A DNA stretch of 64,000 nt from Aquilutibacter rugosus (lineage in GTDB: Bacteria > Pseudomonadota > Gammaproteobacteria > Xanthomonadales > Xanthomonadaceae), in the NCBI RefSeq assembly GCF_036541335.1, contig NZ_JAZHBO010000001.1:310001-374000 (forward strand), read 5' to 3'. The notes under the pieces are model-generated. The model worked only from the letters and a program-made list of their open reading frames with translations. It had not been told where the DNA came from and did not search any database. How positions within the stretch are numbered: the stretch's first letter is position 1; every line of letters begins with the position of its first letter. The translations under genes and the position numbers were made by a program. This document shows, piece by piece, positions 51,754 to 60,495 of the stretch.

Positions 51754-52479
51754 ATGAACCGCACCGCCCTTCTGCTTGCTGCCGCTTTAACGGTCAGCTT
51801 GCCCCTTTCTGCCACTGCGCAGTCCATCAGCAAGGTGAACGGCGCGGTCGAAGTGGCAGCCGGCCAGACCATTGACGACATCAGCACAGTCAACGGTGCG
51901 GTCAGCGTGGCCGCTAATGCCATCGTCAAAGGCGATGTCACCGTCGTCAACGGCGCCATCCAGATTGCAGACGGAGCCCGCGTGGGCGATGTCAGCGCCG
52001 TCAATGGCGGCGTCAGCGCCGGCGCCCGTCTGACCGCCAGCGATGTCAGCACCGTCAATGGCGCGATCCATCTCGGTACCGGTGCGCGCATCAGCAAAGA
52101 TGTGTCCTCGGTCAACGGCGAAATCCTGCTCCAGTCGGGCAGCAGCGTCGGCGGCGATGTCAGCACCGTCAACGGCGCCATCGGCCTGATTGGTACGCGA
52201 GTCAGCGGCAATGTCGAAAGCGTCAACGGCAACATGACCGTGGGTGTCAACAGCGTCGTCAATGGCGACATCATCTATCAGGCACCTAAGGGCATCTCAT
52301 TCTCGTTCAACAACAAGCGCCGCGTGCCGACCGTCATCATTGGGCCGCGTGCTCAGGTCAAGGGCAACTTGCGCTTTGAACGCGAGGTCAAACTCTACGT
52401 GCACAGCACGGCCAAAGTCGGCAAGATCACCGGCGCCACCGCCGTGGCCTACAGCACCGACCGCGCTCCGACGCCGTAA
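51754..52479 (+). CDS. Exported VNG-repeat protein, probable beta-solenoid
   Basis: A 241-residue secreted protein (signal peptide residues 1-22, ending ATA; GGAGA ahead of the ATG). Residues from about 25 to 175 are eight repeats of 17-20 residues, each with a VNG triplet and a pattern like VSTVNGAIxLxxGAxVxGD, followed by a divergent tail (about 176-241) with VIIGPRAQVKGNLRFE. The alternation of hydrophobic strands and GD turns suggests a right- or left-handed beta-helix related to bactofilin or polymer-forming repeats. No enzymatic motif. Function unknown; monocistronic. Confidence 0.8.
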   Translation: MNRTALLLAAALTVSLPLSATAQSISKVNGAVEVAAGQTIDDISTVNGAVSVAANAIVKGDVTVVNGAIQIADGARVGDVSAVNGGVSAGARLTASDVSTVNGAIHLGTGARISKDVSSVNGEILLQSGSSVGGDVSTVNGAIGLIGTRVSGNVESVNGNMTVGVNSVVNGDIIYQAPKGISFSFNNKRRVPTVIIGPRAQVKGNLRFEREVKLYVHSTAKVGKITGATAVAYSTDRAPTP

Positions 52480-52546
52480 CGGACACGCCGAGGCGCAAAG
52501 GCTTCGCGGATTCCTGCACGACAACCCGAGCGATCGTGGTTAAATG

Positions 52547-52572
52547 AAAGGCCACCCCATGGGTGGCCTTTT
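52547..52572 (+). terminator. Rho-independent terminator after the VNG-repeat gene
   Basis: AAAGGCCACCC pairs with GGGTGGCCTTT around a CAT loop, followed by T. It ends 41 bp before the M28 peptidase start. Confidence 0.82.
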
Positions 52573-52613
52573 GCTGTCACATCCAAGCAGTAACAAAACA
52601 GGAAACAGAACCA

Positions 52614-54344
52614 ATGCTCACTCGTCGCACACTCGTTGCGCTTGCTCTGGTCGCCGCCGGCGCGTCCGGCTGCCAAACTCCCGCCGCTTCCGGCATTGCC
52701 CAACAAGTGGCCTCGAATCAGCCCGCCAGCGATGCCATCCTGCCACCGACTCCGTTTACGGCACAGGACTTCTCCAAGCGCCTGCAAGTTCTCGCCTCCG
52801 ATGCCTTTGGCGGCCGCGCGCCCGGCAGTGCCGGCGAAACGCTCACGCTCGATTACCTGATCGCGCAGGCCAAAGAGCTGGGCCTGCAACCGGGCAATGG
52901 CGACTCGTACACGCAGACTGTGCCTATGGTCACCAGCCTGACCGACGCCAACACCACCTTGCAGCTCAAGACCCGCAAGGGCAGCACCACACTCAAATTC
53001 CCGCAGGACATGGTGCTGGGCACCACCACCGGCAAACCCTTGGTGGATTTGCGCAATAGCGACATGGTCTTTGTCGGTTACGGCGTCAATGCCCCCGAGC
53101 TGGGCTGGAACGATTACGAAGGCCTGGACGTGCGCGGCAAAACTGTCGTGATGCTGGTCAATGATCCTGGCTTTCAGATCGGCGATACCGAACTGTTCGA
53201 AGGCCGTCGCATGACCTACTACGGACGCTGGACTTACAAGTTCGAAGAGGCCGCCCGCCAAGGCGCTGCCGCAGCGCTGATCGTGCACGACAACGAAGGC
53301 GCGGCCTACGGCTGGGAAGTGGTCCGTAACGGCTGGACGGGCAAGCAGTTCGATCTGCCCGCCGCCGATGACCCCGCACCGCGCCTGCCGATTCGCGGCT
53401 GGCTGACGCAGGAATCGGCACGCGCCCTGTTCGCCGCCGCCGGCCTGGATCTGACCGCGCAGTACAAGGCCGCCAGCACCAAGGGCTTCAAACCGGTCGC
53501 CTTGAATGCGACCGCGACCACCACGCTCAAGACCGCTGTGACGCATGCCTCGTCCAAAAACTTCATTGCCAAACTGCCCGGCAGCGAACGCCCCGATGAG
53601 GCCGTGATTTATCAGGCGCACTGGGATCACCTCGGTACTCACCAAGGCGACGACGCGCACGACCACAATGCCGCCGCACCCAAGGACGATCAGATCTGGA
53701 ACGGCGCCGTGGATAACGGCACCGGAGTGGCCGGCATCATGACCATCGCTCAGGGCTTTGCCCGCGCAGGACAGGCTCCTAAGCGTTCGGTGTACTTCTT
53801 TGCGCCCACGCTCGAAGAATCGGGTCTGCTCGGCTCGGCCTACTATGTCGCACACCCGAGCGTGCCGCTGAACAAGATCGCGGCGGTGATCAACATCGAC
53901 GCACTCATTCCCACCGGCAAAGCCCGCAACCTGGTACTGATTGGCAACGGCGCGTCCGAACTCGAAGACATCCTCAAGCCCTACGCTGCTGCCCAAGGCC
54001 GCGAGCTGGCACCGGAAAACACACCGCAGGACGGCTTCTACTTCCGCTCCGATCACTTCAACTTTGCCAAGGCCGGCGTGCCGGCGCTGTACATCAAGGG
54101 CGGCGATGACCTGATCGAAGGCGGTCTCGAACGCGGCCGCGCCATCCAGGAAGATTACCGTCGCAACCGCTACCACAAGCCGACCGATGACGTGGATCCG
54201 AACTGGAACCTCGAAGGCGTTCAACAGGATCTGCAGGCCCTGTATGCCGTTGGTCGTGAAGTGGCCAACAGTACGTCGTGGCCGCGCTGGTATCCGGGCA
54301 ATGCCTTCCGCAAACAGCAGGACGCCTTGCGCGCCAGCCCTTAA
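52614..54344 (+). CDS. M28 family metallopeptidase lipoprotein with PA domain
   Basis: A 576-residue zinc aminopeptidase-like lipoprotein. The ATG at 52614 (AGGA 10 bp ahead) begins a signal ending in lipobox AASG-C (about residue 20, sequence AGASGC). A protease-associated domain is inserted at about 140-280, and the M28 domain shows the zinc-ligand segments QAHWDHLG, WNGAVDNGTGVAGI, LEESGLLGS, INIDALIP and FRSDHFNFAKAGVPAL. It probably trims peptides in the periplasm or at the outer membrane. The MAPEG gene follows by 17 bp. Confidence 0.92.
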   Translation: MLTRRTLVALALVAAGASGCQTPAASGIAQQVASNQPASDAILPPTPFTAQDFSKRLQVLASDAFGGRAPGSAGETLTLDYLIAQAKELGLQPGNGDSYTQTVPMVTSLTDANTTLQLKTRKGSTTLKFPQDMVLGTTTGKPLVDLRNSDMVFVGYGVNAPELGWNDYEGLDVRGKTVVMLVNDPGFQIGDTELFEGRRMTYYGRWTYKFEEAARQGAAAALIVHDNEGAAYGWEVVRNGWTGKQFDLPAADDPAPRLPIRGWLTQESARALFAAAGLDLTAQYKAASTKGFKPVALNATATTTLKTAVTHASSKNFIAKLPGSERPDEAVIYQAHWDHLGTHQGDDAHDHNAAAPKDDQIWNGAVDNGTGVAGIMTIAQGFARAGQAPKRSVYFFAPTLEESGLLGSAYYVAHPSVPLNKIAAVINIDALIPTGKARNLVLIGNGASELEDILKPYAAAQGRELAPENTPQDGFYFRSDHFNFAKAGVPALYIKGGDDLIEGGLERGRAIQEDYRRNRYHKPTDDVDPNWNLEGVQQDLQALYAVGREVANSTSWPRWYPGNAFRKQQDALRASP

Positions 54345-54361
54345 CTCAAAGGAAATCTGAA

Positions 54362-54763
54362 ATGACCATTGCAACCGCTTACTGGTGCATCCTGCTGGTG
54401 GCTGTGCTGCCGTACATTTGGACGGTGGTAGCCAAGGCCAGCGGCACACAAGGCCGCTTCAACAACCGCGATCCGCGCGAGTGGTTAGCCAAGCAGGACA
54501 ATCCGCGGTCGCGTTGGGCCAACGGTGCCCAGCTCAACAGCTTCGAAACCAACCCGCTGTTCTACGCCTCGGTGCTGATGGCGCAATTTGCCGAAGTGCC
54601 CGGTGCGACCATCGGCCTGATGGCTGTGATCTATGCCGTTGCCCGTGTCGCCCACGGTCTGCTGTACATCTCGGGTATGCATCTCTTCCGCAGCCTGGCT
54701 TGGTTTATCGGCATGGCCTCGGCGTTCTCTCTCGTCGTGCTGGCGGCCAAGACTATCGCGTAA
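54362..54763 (+). CDS. MAPEG family membrane protein
   Basis: A 133-residue protein with four predicted transmembrane helices of the membrane-associated eicosanoid/glutathione metabolism family. NRDPREWLAKQ, RANGAQLNSFE-like RWANGAQLNSFETNPLF and ARVAHGLLYISG are the conserved blocks. Bacterial members are often glutathione-dependent detoxification or unassigned proteins. It lies in an M28-MAPEG-oxygenase run with 17-bp and 3-bp gaps. Confidence 0.88.
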   Translation: MTIATAYWCILLVAVLPYIWTVVAKASGTQGRFNNRDPREWLAKQDNPRSRWANGAQLNSFETNPLFYASVLMAQFAEVPGATIGLMAVIYAVARVAHGLLYISGMHLFRSLAWFIGMASAFSLVVLAAKTIA

Positions 54764-54766
54764 ATC

Positions 54767-55513
54767 ATGAATTTGCTGGATCAGGCGCTGCAGCTCGATG
54801 GCTATGCCATCCTCGGCGCACAAGCCATGCGCGACCAACTCGGTCGCCTCGAGGGCGAGTTCGATTCCCAATGGGATGCGTTCTGCGCATCCTGGAATCG
54901 GCTGGCCCCGGATCCGTATCTGGCGCAAGTGGGACTGAACCGTCGTCGTCGGCACGCGGTCGGGGAACTGACTATGGCCGACGGCGTACTGCGGTTCGGC
55001 CCGCATCAGCCGCATTATCAGAGCCGCGTGTACAACGCCCTGCAAGGGGGCATCGAGCGCTGGTTCGAGCCCATCGAGGCGGACATCAAGTCCAACGCCT
55101 GTCTGCAGGCCCTGATCCGGTTTGCGGCCACGCACTTTACGTGGTTGAAGCCCGAGGTGTCGCAATGGCTTATCGAAGTGCATCAGTTCCGCATTGAGGC
55201 GACTGCCTTGCAAAGCGGTCAACCGACGCCCGAAGGCACGCACCGCGATGGCGTGGACTATGTGCTGGTGTCGCTGATGGAACGGAACAACATCCGTAGC
55301 GGCACAACCAGCGTGCACGCCCTGGACGATGGCCATGAGCTGGCGCACTTTACGCTGACGCGCCCGCTCGACACCGTGCTGATTGATGATCGCCGCCTTG
55401 CCCATGGCGTGACGCCGGTGGAGCCGGACGATGCCTCGCAACCGGCGTGGCGCGATGTACTGGTGATTACGCTGCGGGCGGCCGCTTCGCCGACGAACCC
55501 GACTGCCTCTTAA
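54767..55513 (+). CDS. 2OG-Fe(II) dioxygenase, PF10014 (2OG-Fe_Oxy_2) family
   Basis: A 248-residue non-heme iron dioxygenase. Metal ligands are His159 and Asp161 in THRDGVDYV and His213 in LAHGVTPVEP. This pattern marks the family containing bacterial amino-acid hydroxylases such as L-isoleucine dioxygenase. It starts 3 bp after the MAPEG stop, and its last 47 bp overlap the convergent waaA gene. Substrate cannot be deduced; a free amino acid is the family-based guess. Confidence 0.85.
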   Translation: MNLLDQALQLDGYAILGAQAMRDQLGRLEGEFDSQWDAFCASWNRLAPDPYLAQVGLNRRRRHAVGELTMADGVLRFGPHQPHYQSRVYNALQGGIERWFEPIEADIKSNACLQALIRFAATHFTWLKPEVSQWLIEVHQFRIEATALQSGQPTPEGTHRDGVDYVLVSLMERNNIRSGTTSVHALDDGHELAHFTLTRPLDTVLIDDRRLAHGVTPVEPDDASQPAWRDVLVITLRAAASPTNPTAS

Positions 55514-56804
55514 GCGCCGGCGGCAAATCCGCTGCGACTAGCTCCAAATAGCGCTGCAACGCCCCGCGACCGCGCGCAATCAGCTCCAGACCACCTTGGC
55601 GCATGCGCGCCGCCTGTTCGGGATCGCGCAACAGCTCCACAGTCGCAGCGGCCACTTCGTCCGCAGTGGCGGCAATGATCAGCGCCCCCGCCTCGCGCAG
55701 TCGCTTGGCGATGTCGGCAAAGTTGTGCAGATGCGGACCCGTGACAATGGGCACGCCGGCCGCCGCGGGTTCGAGCAGATTGTGCCCGCCGATCGGTTGC
55801 AGACTGCCACCGATAAACGCCACATCGGCGACGGCAAAGAATTTCGCCAGCTCGCCCAAGGTGTCGAGCAGGAACAGATCATCTTCGGGGCCCGGCCACG
55901 TCGCGATCGAGCGCGCAGACCAGCGCAAGCCCAAATTGCCGGCACTGATCGACACAGGGCGGAACCGCTCGGGATGCCGTGGCGCCCACACCATCAGCAG
56001 ATTGGGCACCTGCTCGCGCACCGCACGGAACATGGAGAGCACCGGGCACTCTTCTTCTTCGTGAGTGCTGGCTACGATCCAAATTGGACGACGACCCGCA
56101 CGCGCGCGAAACGCATCGCGGAACAGACCGCCGTCGGTGGCTTGCACATCGAATTTGAGATTGCCCAGTGCGCGAACCTGTGTGGGTAGGGCGCCAAGGC
56201 GGACAAAACGTTCGGCATCCTCGTCACTCTGTGCGGCCACCAGACGCACCGTGCGCAGGGCTCGCGAGATCAGCGGCGCCAGCATGCGATAGCCGCGCAG
56301 CGAGCGCGCACTCAAGCGCGCGTTGAGGATATGCAGCGGCACGCCCTCTTCCTGCGCGGTGAACAGCAGGTTCGGCCAGATCTCGGTTTCCATGATCAGG
56401 CCGAGTACGGGTCGAAAATGCGCAAAGAAGCGCCGCGTCGCACCGGGCAAGTCATAGGGCAGATAGACGTGCTCCACCTGATGGCCCCACAGATCACGAA
56501 CGCGCGCGGAACCCGTCGGTGTGATGGTAGTGACCAGTAAGCGCAGATCGGGGCGGCATTTGCGCAACGCATCGATCAGGGGGGCGGCGGCATTCACCTC
56601 GCCCAGGGAAACCGCATGGATCCAGAGGACGCCGGTAGTGCGGGTGGCATGCGGATAGATGCCGTAACGCTCGGCCCAGCGATGGAAATACGCGTTGTGC
56701 CGAAAACCCCGCCAAACTAGGTGATAGACCGTGATCGGCAATAGCACATACAGCACGACCGTATAGATCGCGCGCAAAATCCGTCCGATCCAATCCGCTC
56801 GCAT
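55467..56804 (-). CDS. waaA: 3-deoxy-D-manno-octulosonic acid (Kdo) transferase
   Basis: Adds Kdo to lipid IVA in lipopolysaccharide synthesis. The 445-residue inner-membrane-anchored GT-B enzyme has an N-terminal helix (about 11-28), the catalytic base Glu69 in SLGEVNAA, METEIWPNLL, NARLSARSLRGY, and the GGSLQPIGGHNLLEPAAAG donor-binding block. The ATG at 56804 is preferred to the TTG two codons upstream. It is divergent from the acyltransferase gene with a 36-bp gap, too short for two classical promoters without overlap. Confidence 0.95.
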   Translation of the reverse strand: MRADWIGRILRAIYTVVLYVLLPITVYHLVWRGFRHNAYFHRWAERYGIYPHATRTTGVLWIHAVSLGEVNAAAPLIDALRKCRPDLRLLVTTITPTGSARVRDLWGHQVEHVYLPYDLPGATRRFFAHFRPVLGLIMETEIWPNLLFTAQEEGVPLHILNARLSARSLRGYRMLAPLISRALRTVRLVAAQSDEDAERFVRLGALPTQVRALGNLKFDVQATDGGLFRDAFRARAGRRPIWIVASTHEEEECPVLSMFRAVREQVPNLLMVWAPRHPERFRPVSISAGNLGLRWSARSIATWPGPEDDLFLLDTLGELAKFFAVADVAFIGGSLQPIGGHNLLEPAAAGVPIVTGPHLHNFADIAKRLREAGALIIAATADEVAAATVELLRDPEQAARMRQGGLELIARGRGALQRYLELVAADLPPALKRQSGSSAKRPPAA

Positions 56805-56840
56805 CCGCAAATCATAACCTTGCGGCGATAAAATCAGACA

Positions 56841-57773
56841 ATGTCCAATCTAACACCCACTCCTACCGACCCGGGCTCGCTCCCATGGCAGCCCAAATAC
56901 TGGCCGGTCTGGCTGGGTATCGGCATCCTTTCGCTGCTGGCCCGATTGCCGTGGTCATTCCAGCGCAGCTTAGGTCGCGGCATCGGCAATCTCCTGCGCG
57001 TCTTAATGGGCTCGCGGGCCAAGGTCGCCCGTCGCAACATCGAGCTGACCATGCCTTCGCTCAGTGCAGAGCAACGTGAGGCGCTGGTGGCCGATCACTT
57101 TCGTGCGCTGGGCATTTCGCTGTTTGAGTTCTCGCGCGCGTGGTGGGGCTCGATTGCGCCGTTACGCAAGAACCTGCAGATCGAAGGCGCGGATGTGCTG
57201 CGTTTAGCGCTGGCGCGCGGCAAGGGCGTGATCCTGGTCAGCGGCCACTTCACCACGCTCGAGGTCTGCGGTCGTCTCCTGTGCGATGTGACTGCAGTCG
57301 CCGGCATGTATCGGCCTTACGGCAACGCCGCGATGGAATATGCCGTCAAAAAAGGCCGTCTGCATTACGCCACGGCCATGTTCACCAAGACCGAGATGCG
57401 TCCTGCCGTGAAACATCTCAAACAGGGCGGTGTGCTGTGGTACGCGCCCGATCAGGATCCCTCGCGCGGGGACAGCGTGTTTGTGGATTTTTTTGGTGTG
57501 CCGGCCAACTCGCTGGCGTCAACGCATCAGCTGGCGCGACTGTCGGGCGCTGAGGTGATCTTCTTTGGGCACTATCGCACCGAACAGGGCGAATACCGCA
57601 TGAAACTGTGGTCGCCCGAACAGCCGATTCCAAGCAAGGATGCCGCGGCCGATACCGCCATCGTGATGCAGGCCATTGAAACGATGGCCCGCCGGGCCCC
57701 TGCGCAATATCTGTGGATTCACCGACGCTTTAAACGTCAACCCGACGGTCGCAATCTTTACGCCGATTCGTGA
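56841..57773 (+). CDS. Lipid A biosynthesis acyltransferase (LpxL/HtrB family)
   Basis: A 310-residue inner-membrane acyltransferase that adds a secondary acyl chain to Kdo-lipid IVA. A membrane helix (about 21-36) is followed by the HX4E active-site motif His136-FTTL-Glu141, then GMYRPYGN, ALWYAPDQD-like VLWYAPDQDPSRG and FFGVPANSLASTHQLAR. Adjacent to waaA, which makes its substrate. The last 16 bp overlap the convergent ligase-like gene. LpxL versus LpxM role not decided. Confidence 0.92.
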   Translation: MSNLTPTPTDPGSLPWQPKYWPVWLGIGILSLLARLPWSFQRSLGRGIGNLLRVLMGSRAKVARRNIELTMPSLSAEQREALVADHFRALGISLFEFSRAWWGSIAPLRKNLQIEGADVLRLALARGKGVILVSGHFTTLEVCGRLLCDVTAVAGMYRPYGNAAMEYAVKKGRLHYATAMFTKTEMRPAVKHLKQGGVLWYAPDQDPSRGDSVFVDFFGVPANSLASTHQLARLSGAEVIFFGHYRTEQGEYRMKLWSPEQPIPSKDAAADTAIVMQAIETMARRAPAQYLWIHRRFKRQPDGRNLYADS

Positions 57774-59080
57774 TCGTCGTGGGCCAGTAGCAGGCCGACA
57801 AACAGCGCGCTCAGCAGCAAGGTCACCGAGCCCCAAAACGCCGAGTAAAACGCCAGACTGGTGTTGAGCGGAAACACGGTGGCCATCAGCGCCCAGGTGG
57901 CGGGTTGCGCCCGTTGACGTGCAGAAGCCGGTGCGTACTTCCAGGCGCGCCATGCGGTGACGGCACCCACGATCCAGAACAGCAGGCCAATCACGCCGGT
58001 CTCGGCCAACACTTCGAGCACTAGCTGATGCGCATGCAGGGCCGGACCATCGCCCCACTCCACCGTGGAACCCGGCTCGGGATCACAGGCAGCGAAGGCA
58101 TGGCGGAAGCCCCGCGTTCCTACGCCATTGATCGGATGCTGTTGAATCATGCAACCGGCGGCGCTCCAGATGCGGCCGCGACCCGACAATGCATTGTCGA
58201 CGCCATCGTCGTTCATGCTGGCGGCGGATAGCGTGCGATCCACCCGTTGCTGGACTTGCGGCACGGCGACGTAACCCGCTGCGAGCGACACAACGCCGAC
58301 CAGGGCCATCGCCAACAGGCCGCGGTAGCCGACGACTTTCCAGCCCGACAGCGCCAGCACCAGCGCATAGGTCACCCACGCACCGCGCGAGCCCGACAGC
58401 AATACCACCAGGCCGACGGCGACGGCAGCAACCAGCCAGCCTTTGACGCCCATACGCTGCGCAGCGACCCACAACAGGAACGGTGCGAAGGTGGCCAGCA
58501 CGGGGCCGAGCTTAAGGTTACACGGGCCCATAAAGCCACTGAGACGATCGAGCGCGGCGATTTCATCGGCGGTGCACATGGGATGGCCATCGATCAGGAC
58601 TTTGAGCCCGTCAATGCCGGCAAAAATCGGACTGGTGCCGCTGACGGCCTGGATCAGCGCATCGAGCGCCCAGATGCCGACGATGAGGGCCAGGCCGTTG
58701 ACGGTGACTCGGCGATTGCGCGCGGTGGCCACGGCCGATGCCACCAGCCACAGGAACGGCAGGTAGCGTAGCGACAGCAGCGATTTCTGCACGGCCTTCG
58801 CGCCCGTGACGGAATCGAAGGAGGAGAACAGCGCGGGCAGCCAGTAGGCCAGGAACAGAACCGTGGTCAGGGCCCACGCGGGGCCGCTGAGCAAGCGGGC
58901 ACCGCCGCGGAAACGGGTCAGCAACAGATGAATCAGCGCCGCCAGTGAGCCCAGGACCAGCACGCCCTCGGCGTAGCCCGGTGCAGGAAACAGCGCCACA
59001 AAGGCCAGCACAAACGCGGGCGCCCAGCGCCAGCCGGTGCCTAGGTTTGCAGTCGAGTCCGTGATCGGTGTCGAAGTCAT
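57758..59080 (-). CDS. O-antigen ligase (WaaL)/Wzy-like membrane protein
   Basis: A 440-residue polytopic membrane protein (about 11-12 helices) of the Wzy_C superfamily. GRGRIWSAA and the HAHQLVLEVLAETGVIGL segment (about 340-357) in the large periplasmic loop are the ligase/polymerase signatures. In context with waaA, the acyltransferase and a GT4 gene, attaching O-antigen to lipid A-core is likely, but polymerisation cannot be excluded. Starts on the GT4 stop (4-bp overlap). Confidence 0.85.
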   Translation of the reverse strand: MTSTPITDSTANLGTGWRWAPAFVLAFVALFPAPGYAEGVLVLGSLAALIHLLLTRFRGGARLLSGPAWALTTVLFLAYWLPALFSSFDSVTGAKAVQKSLLSLRYLPFLWLVASAVATARNRRVTVNGLALIVGIWALDALIQAVSGTSPIFAGIDGLKVLIDGHPMCTADEIAALDRLSGFMGPCNLKLGPVLATFAPFLLWVAAQRMGVKGWLVAAVAVGLVVLLSGSRGAWVTYALVLALSGWKVVGYRGLLAMALVGVVSLAAGYVAVPQVQQRVDRTLSAASMNDDGVDNALSGRGRIWSAAGCMIQQHPINGVGTRGFRHAFAACDPEPGSTVEWGDGPALHAHQLVLEVLAETGVIGLLFWIVGAVTAWRAWKYAPASARQRAQPATWALMATVFPLNTSLAFYSAFWGSVTLLLSALFVGLLLAHDDHESA

Positions 59081-60219
59081 GGGGTGTTGTGCATCAAATC
59101 CTGATAGAGCGACAGCGAACGCTGTTGCATACGTTCCAAAGTGTACGGTACGGACTCGGGAGTTGCAGGCGGATTTTTCAGCAGCTGCAATGCTTGCGCC
59201 GCCAACGCCGTTTCGTCGAAGGCCGGTGCCGCGCCCTGCGGGTACAGCTCGCGGAGCAAGGCGCCGACGCCGCCGTGATCCCAGCCGAGCACCGGGGTGC
59301 CGGTCTGCAGCGCCTCGATCACGGTGCGGCCAAAGGCTTCGGGTTTGCGGGAGAGTTGGAGCACCAGATCGGCAGCGGCCATGGCCGAGGCGATGGCGCG
59401 ATCGGGTGGGCTGATGACCACGCGATCGTGCACGCCGAGGGCGGCCGCGAGGGCGCGCAGTTCGGTGAGGTAGTCGTGGCGGTCGGGGTCGTCCGCGCCT
59501 AGGAGCCACAGCACGGCGTGCGGGTGCTCGGCACGGAGTGCGGCGAGCAGGCGAATGCCGTCGGCGTGGCCCTTGAGGCGCGTGCCGCGGCCGGGCAGCA
59601 ACAGCAAGGGGCCACCGTGGCCGGCCGCTCCTAGCGCCGGCAGCTGTTGGGCCCATTGCGCCCGTTGCCTGGCCCGTGCGTCGTGATCCGTGCGCGGGAA
59701 CTGCAGCGGGTCCATGCCGGGTTCGATCAGGTACAGGCGGTCGGCGGGCACTTGGGGATAATGGGCGCGCACGTAATCACGCACGGTCGTTGACACGCAG
59801 ATGACGCGTTCACCCGTGGTCAGCACGCGCGAATACGCCGACGGCGAATTCAGCCCGTGCACCGTGGTGAGCCAATGCGGTCGCGACGTCGCGGGCAGAC
59901 CCTGCAACGCAAACCGCGCCACCCACGCCGGCAACCGCGAACGCGCATGCACGATGTCCGGTTGCTGCGAACGGATTAGCGCCCGCAGTGCCCTCACCTG
60001 CAATAAAGTCCGCAACGATTTGCGGCCAATATCCAGCTCGAAGTGCTCGCCGCCCGCCGCCTCAATCCGCGGCACCATGCGCCCACCCGCGGACACGACC
60101 AAAGCCCGATGGCCCGCTTGGACCAGCGCTTGCGTGACCTCTAGAGTGGTTTGCTCAACCCCACCGGCTTGCAGCGCCGGCAGCAGTTGCATGACCGTCA
60201 GGCGCTTGGGAGCGACCAT
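59077..60219 (-). CDS. Glycosyltransferase family 4 protein
   Basis: A 380-residue GT-B retaining glycosyltransferase. QAGGVEQTTLEV near the N-terminus, a middle GRGTRLKGHADGIRLLA block in place of the usual GRL-KG and the EX7E motif EAFGRTVIE (about 313-321) identify GT4. It is probably a core or lipopolysaccharide sugar transferase, co-transcribed with the downstream ligase (4-bp overlap) and 18 bp after the zf-CHCC gene. Donor and acceptor unknown. Confidence 0.9.
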   Translation of the reverse strand: MVAPKRLTVMQLLPALQAGGVEQTTLEVTQALVQAGHRALVVSAGGRMVPRIEAAGGEHFELDIGRKSLRTLLQVRALRALIRSQQPDIVHARSRLPAWVARFALQGLPATSRPHWLTTVHGLNSPSAYSRVLTTGERVICVSTTVRDYVRAHYPQVPADRLYLIEPGMDPLQFPRTDHDARARQRAQWAQQLPALGAAGHGGPLLLLPGRGTRLKGHADGIRLLAALRAEHPHAVLWLLGADDPDRHDYLTELRALAAALGVHDRVVISPPDRAIASAMAAADLVLQLSRKPEAFGRTVIEALQTGTPVLGWDHGGVGALLRELYPQGAAPAFDETALAAQALQLLKNPPATPESVPYTLERMQQRSLSLYQDLMHNTP

Positions 60220-60237
60220 GGCGGCAGGCCCGACGAC

Positions 60238-60438
60238 CTAGTCGACCAGGACGTAATGAGCGCCGCAGTACGGGCAATCGGCACTGCCCTCGGCCTCAAT
60301 CGGCAGATACACGCGCGGATGCGAATTCCACAGCGCCATTTCCGCAGTGGGACAGCTCAACGGCAAATCCGCCCGGCGCACCTCGTAGTGGCGTTCGGTA
60401 TTGGCTTGATGCGAAGTGGTCGAGCTGCTGGTGGTCAT
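60238..60438 (-). CDS. Zinc-finger (zf-CHCC) domain protein
   Basis: A 66-residue protein with the CHCC zinc-ligand set Cys29, His40, Cys55, Cys58 in LSCPTAEMALWNSHPRVYLP and CPYCGAHYVL, the fold of the mitochondrial complex I subunit NDUFS6. Bacterial members are small and unassigned, frequently beside lipopolysaccharide genes. The ATG directly follows the T-tract of a terminator-like hairpin, with no room for a Shine-Dalgarno. Confidence 0.85.
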   Translation of the reverse strand: MTTSSSTTSHQANTERHYEVRRADLPLSCPTAEMALWNSHPRVYLPIEAEGSADCPYCGAHYVLVD

Positions 60439-60472
60439 AAAAAAGGCCGGAAATCACTGTGGACTTCCGGCC
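60439..60472 (-). terminator. Terminator hairpin after pirin, abutting the zf-CHCC start codon
   Basis: On the minus strand GGCCGGAA (60472-60465) pairs with TTCCGGCC (60452-60445), followed by T6 (60444-60439) and then directly by ATG of the zf-CHCC gene. It would end transcripts from nitroreductase-YceI-pirin. Confidence 0.8.
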
Positions 60473-60495
60473 ATTTTACCCGCTTAAGACGCCAA

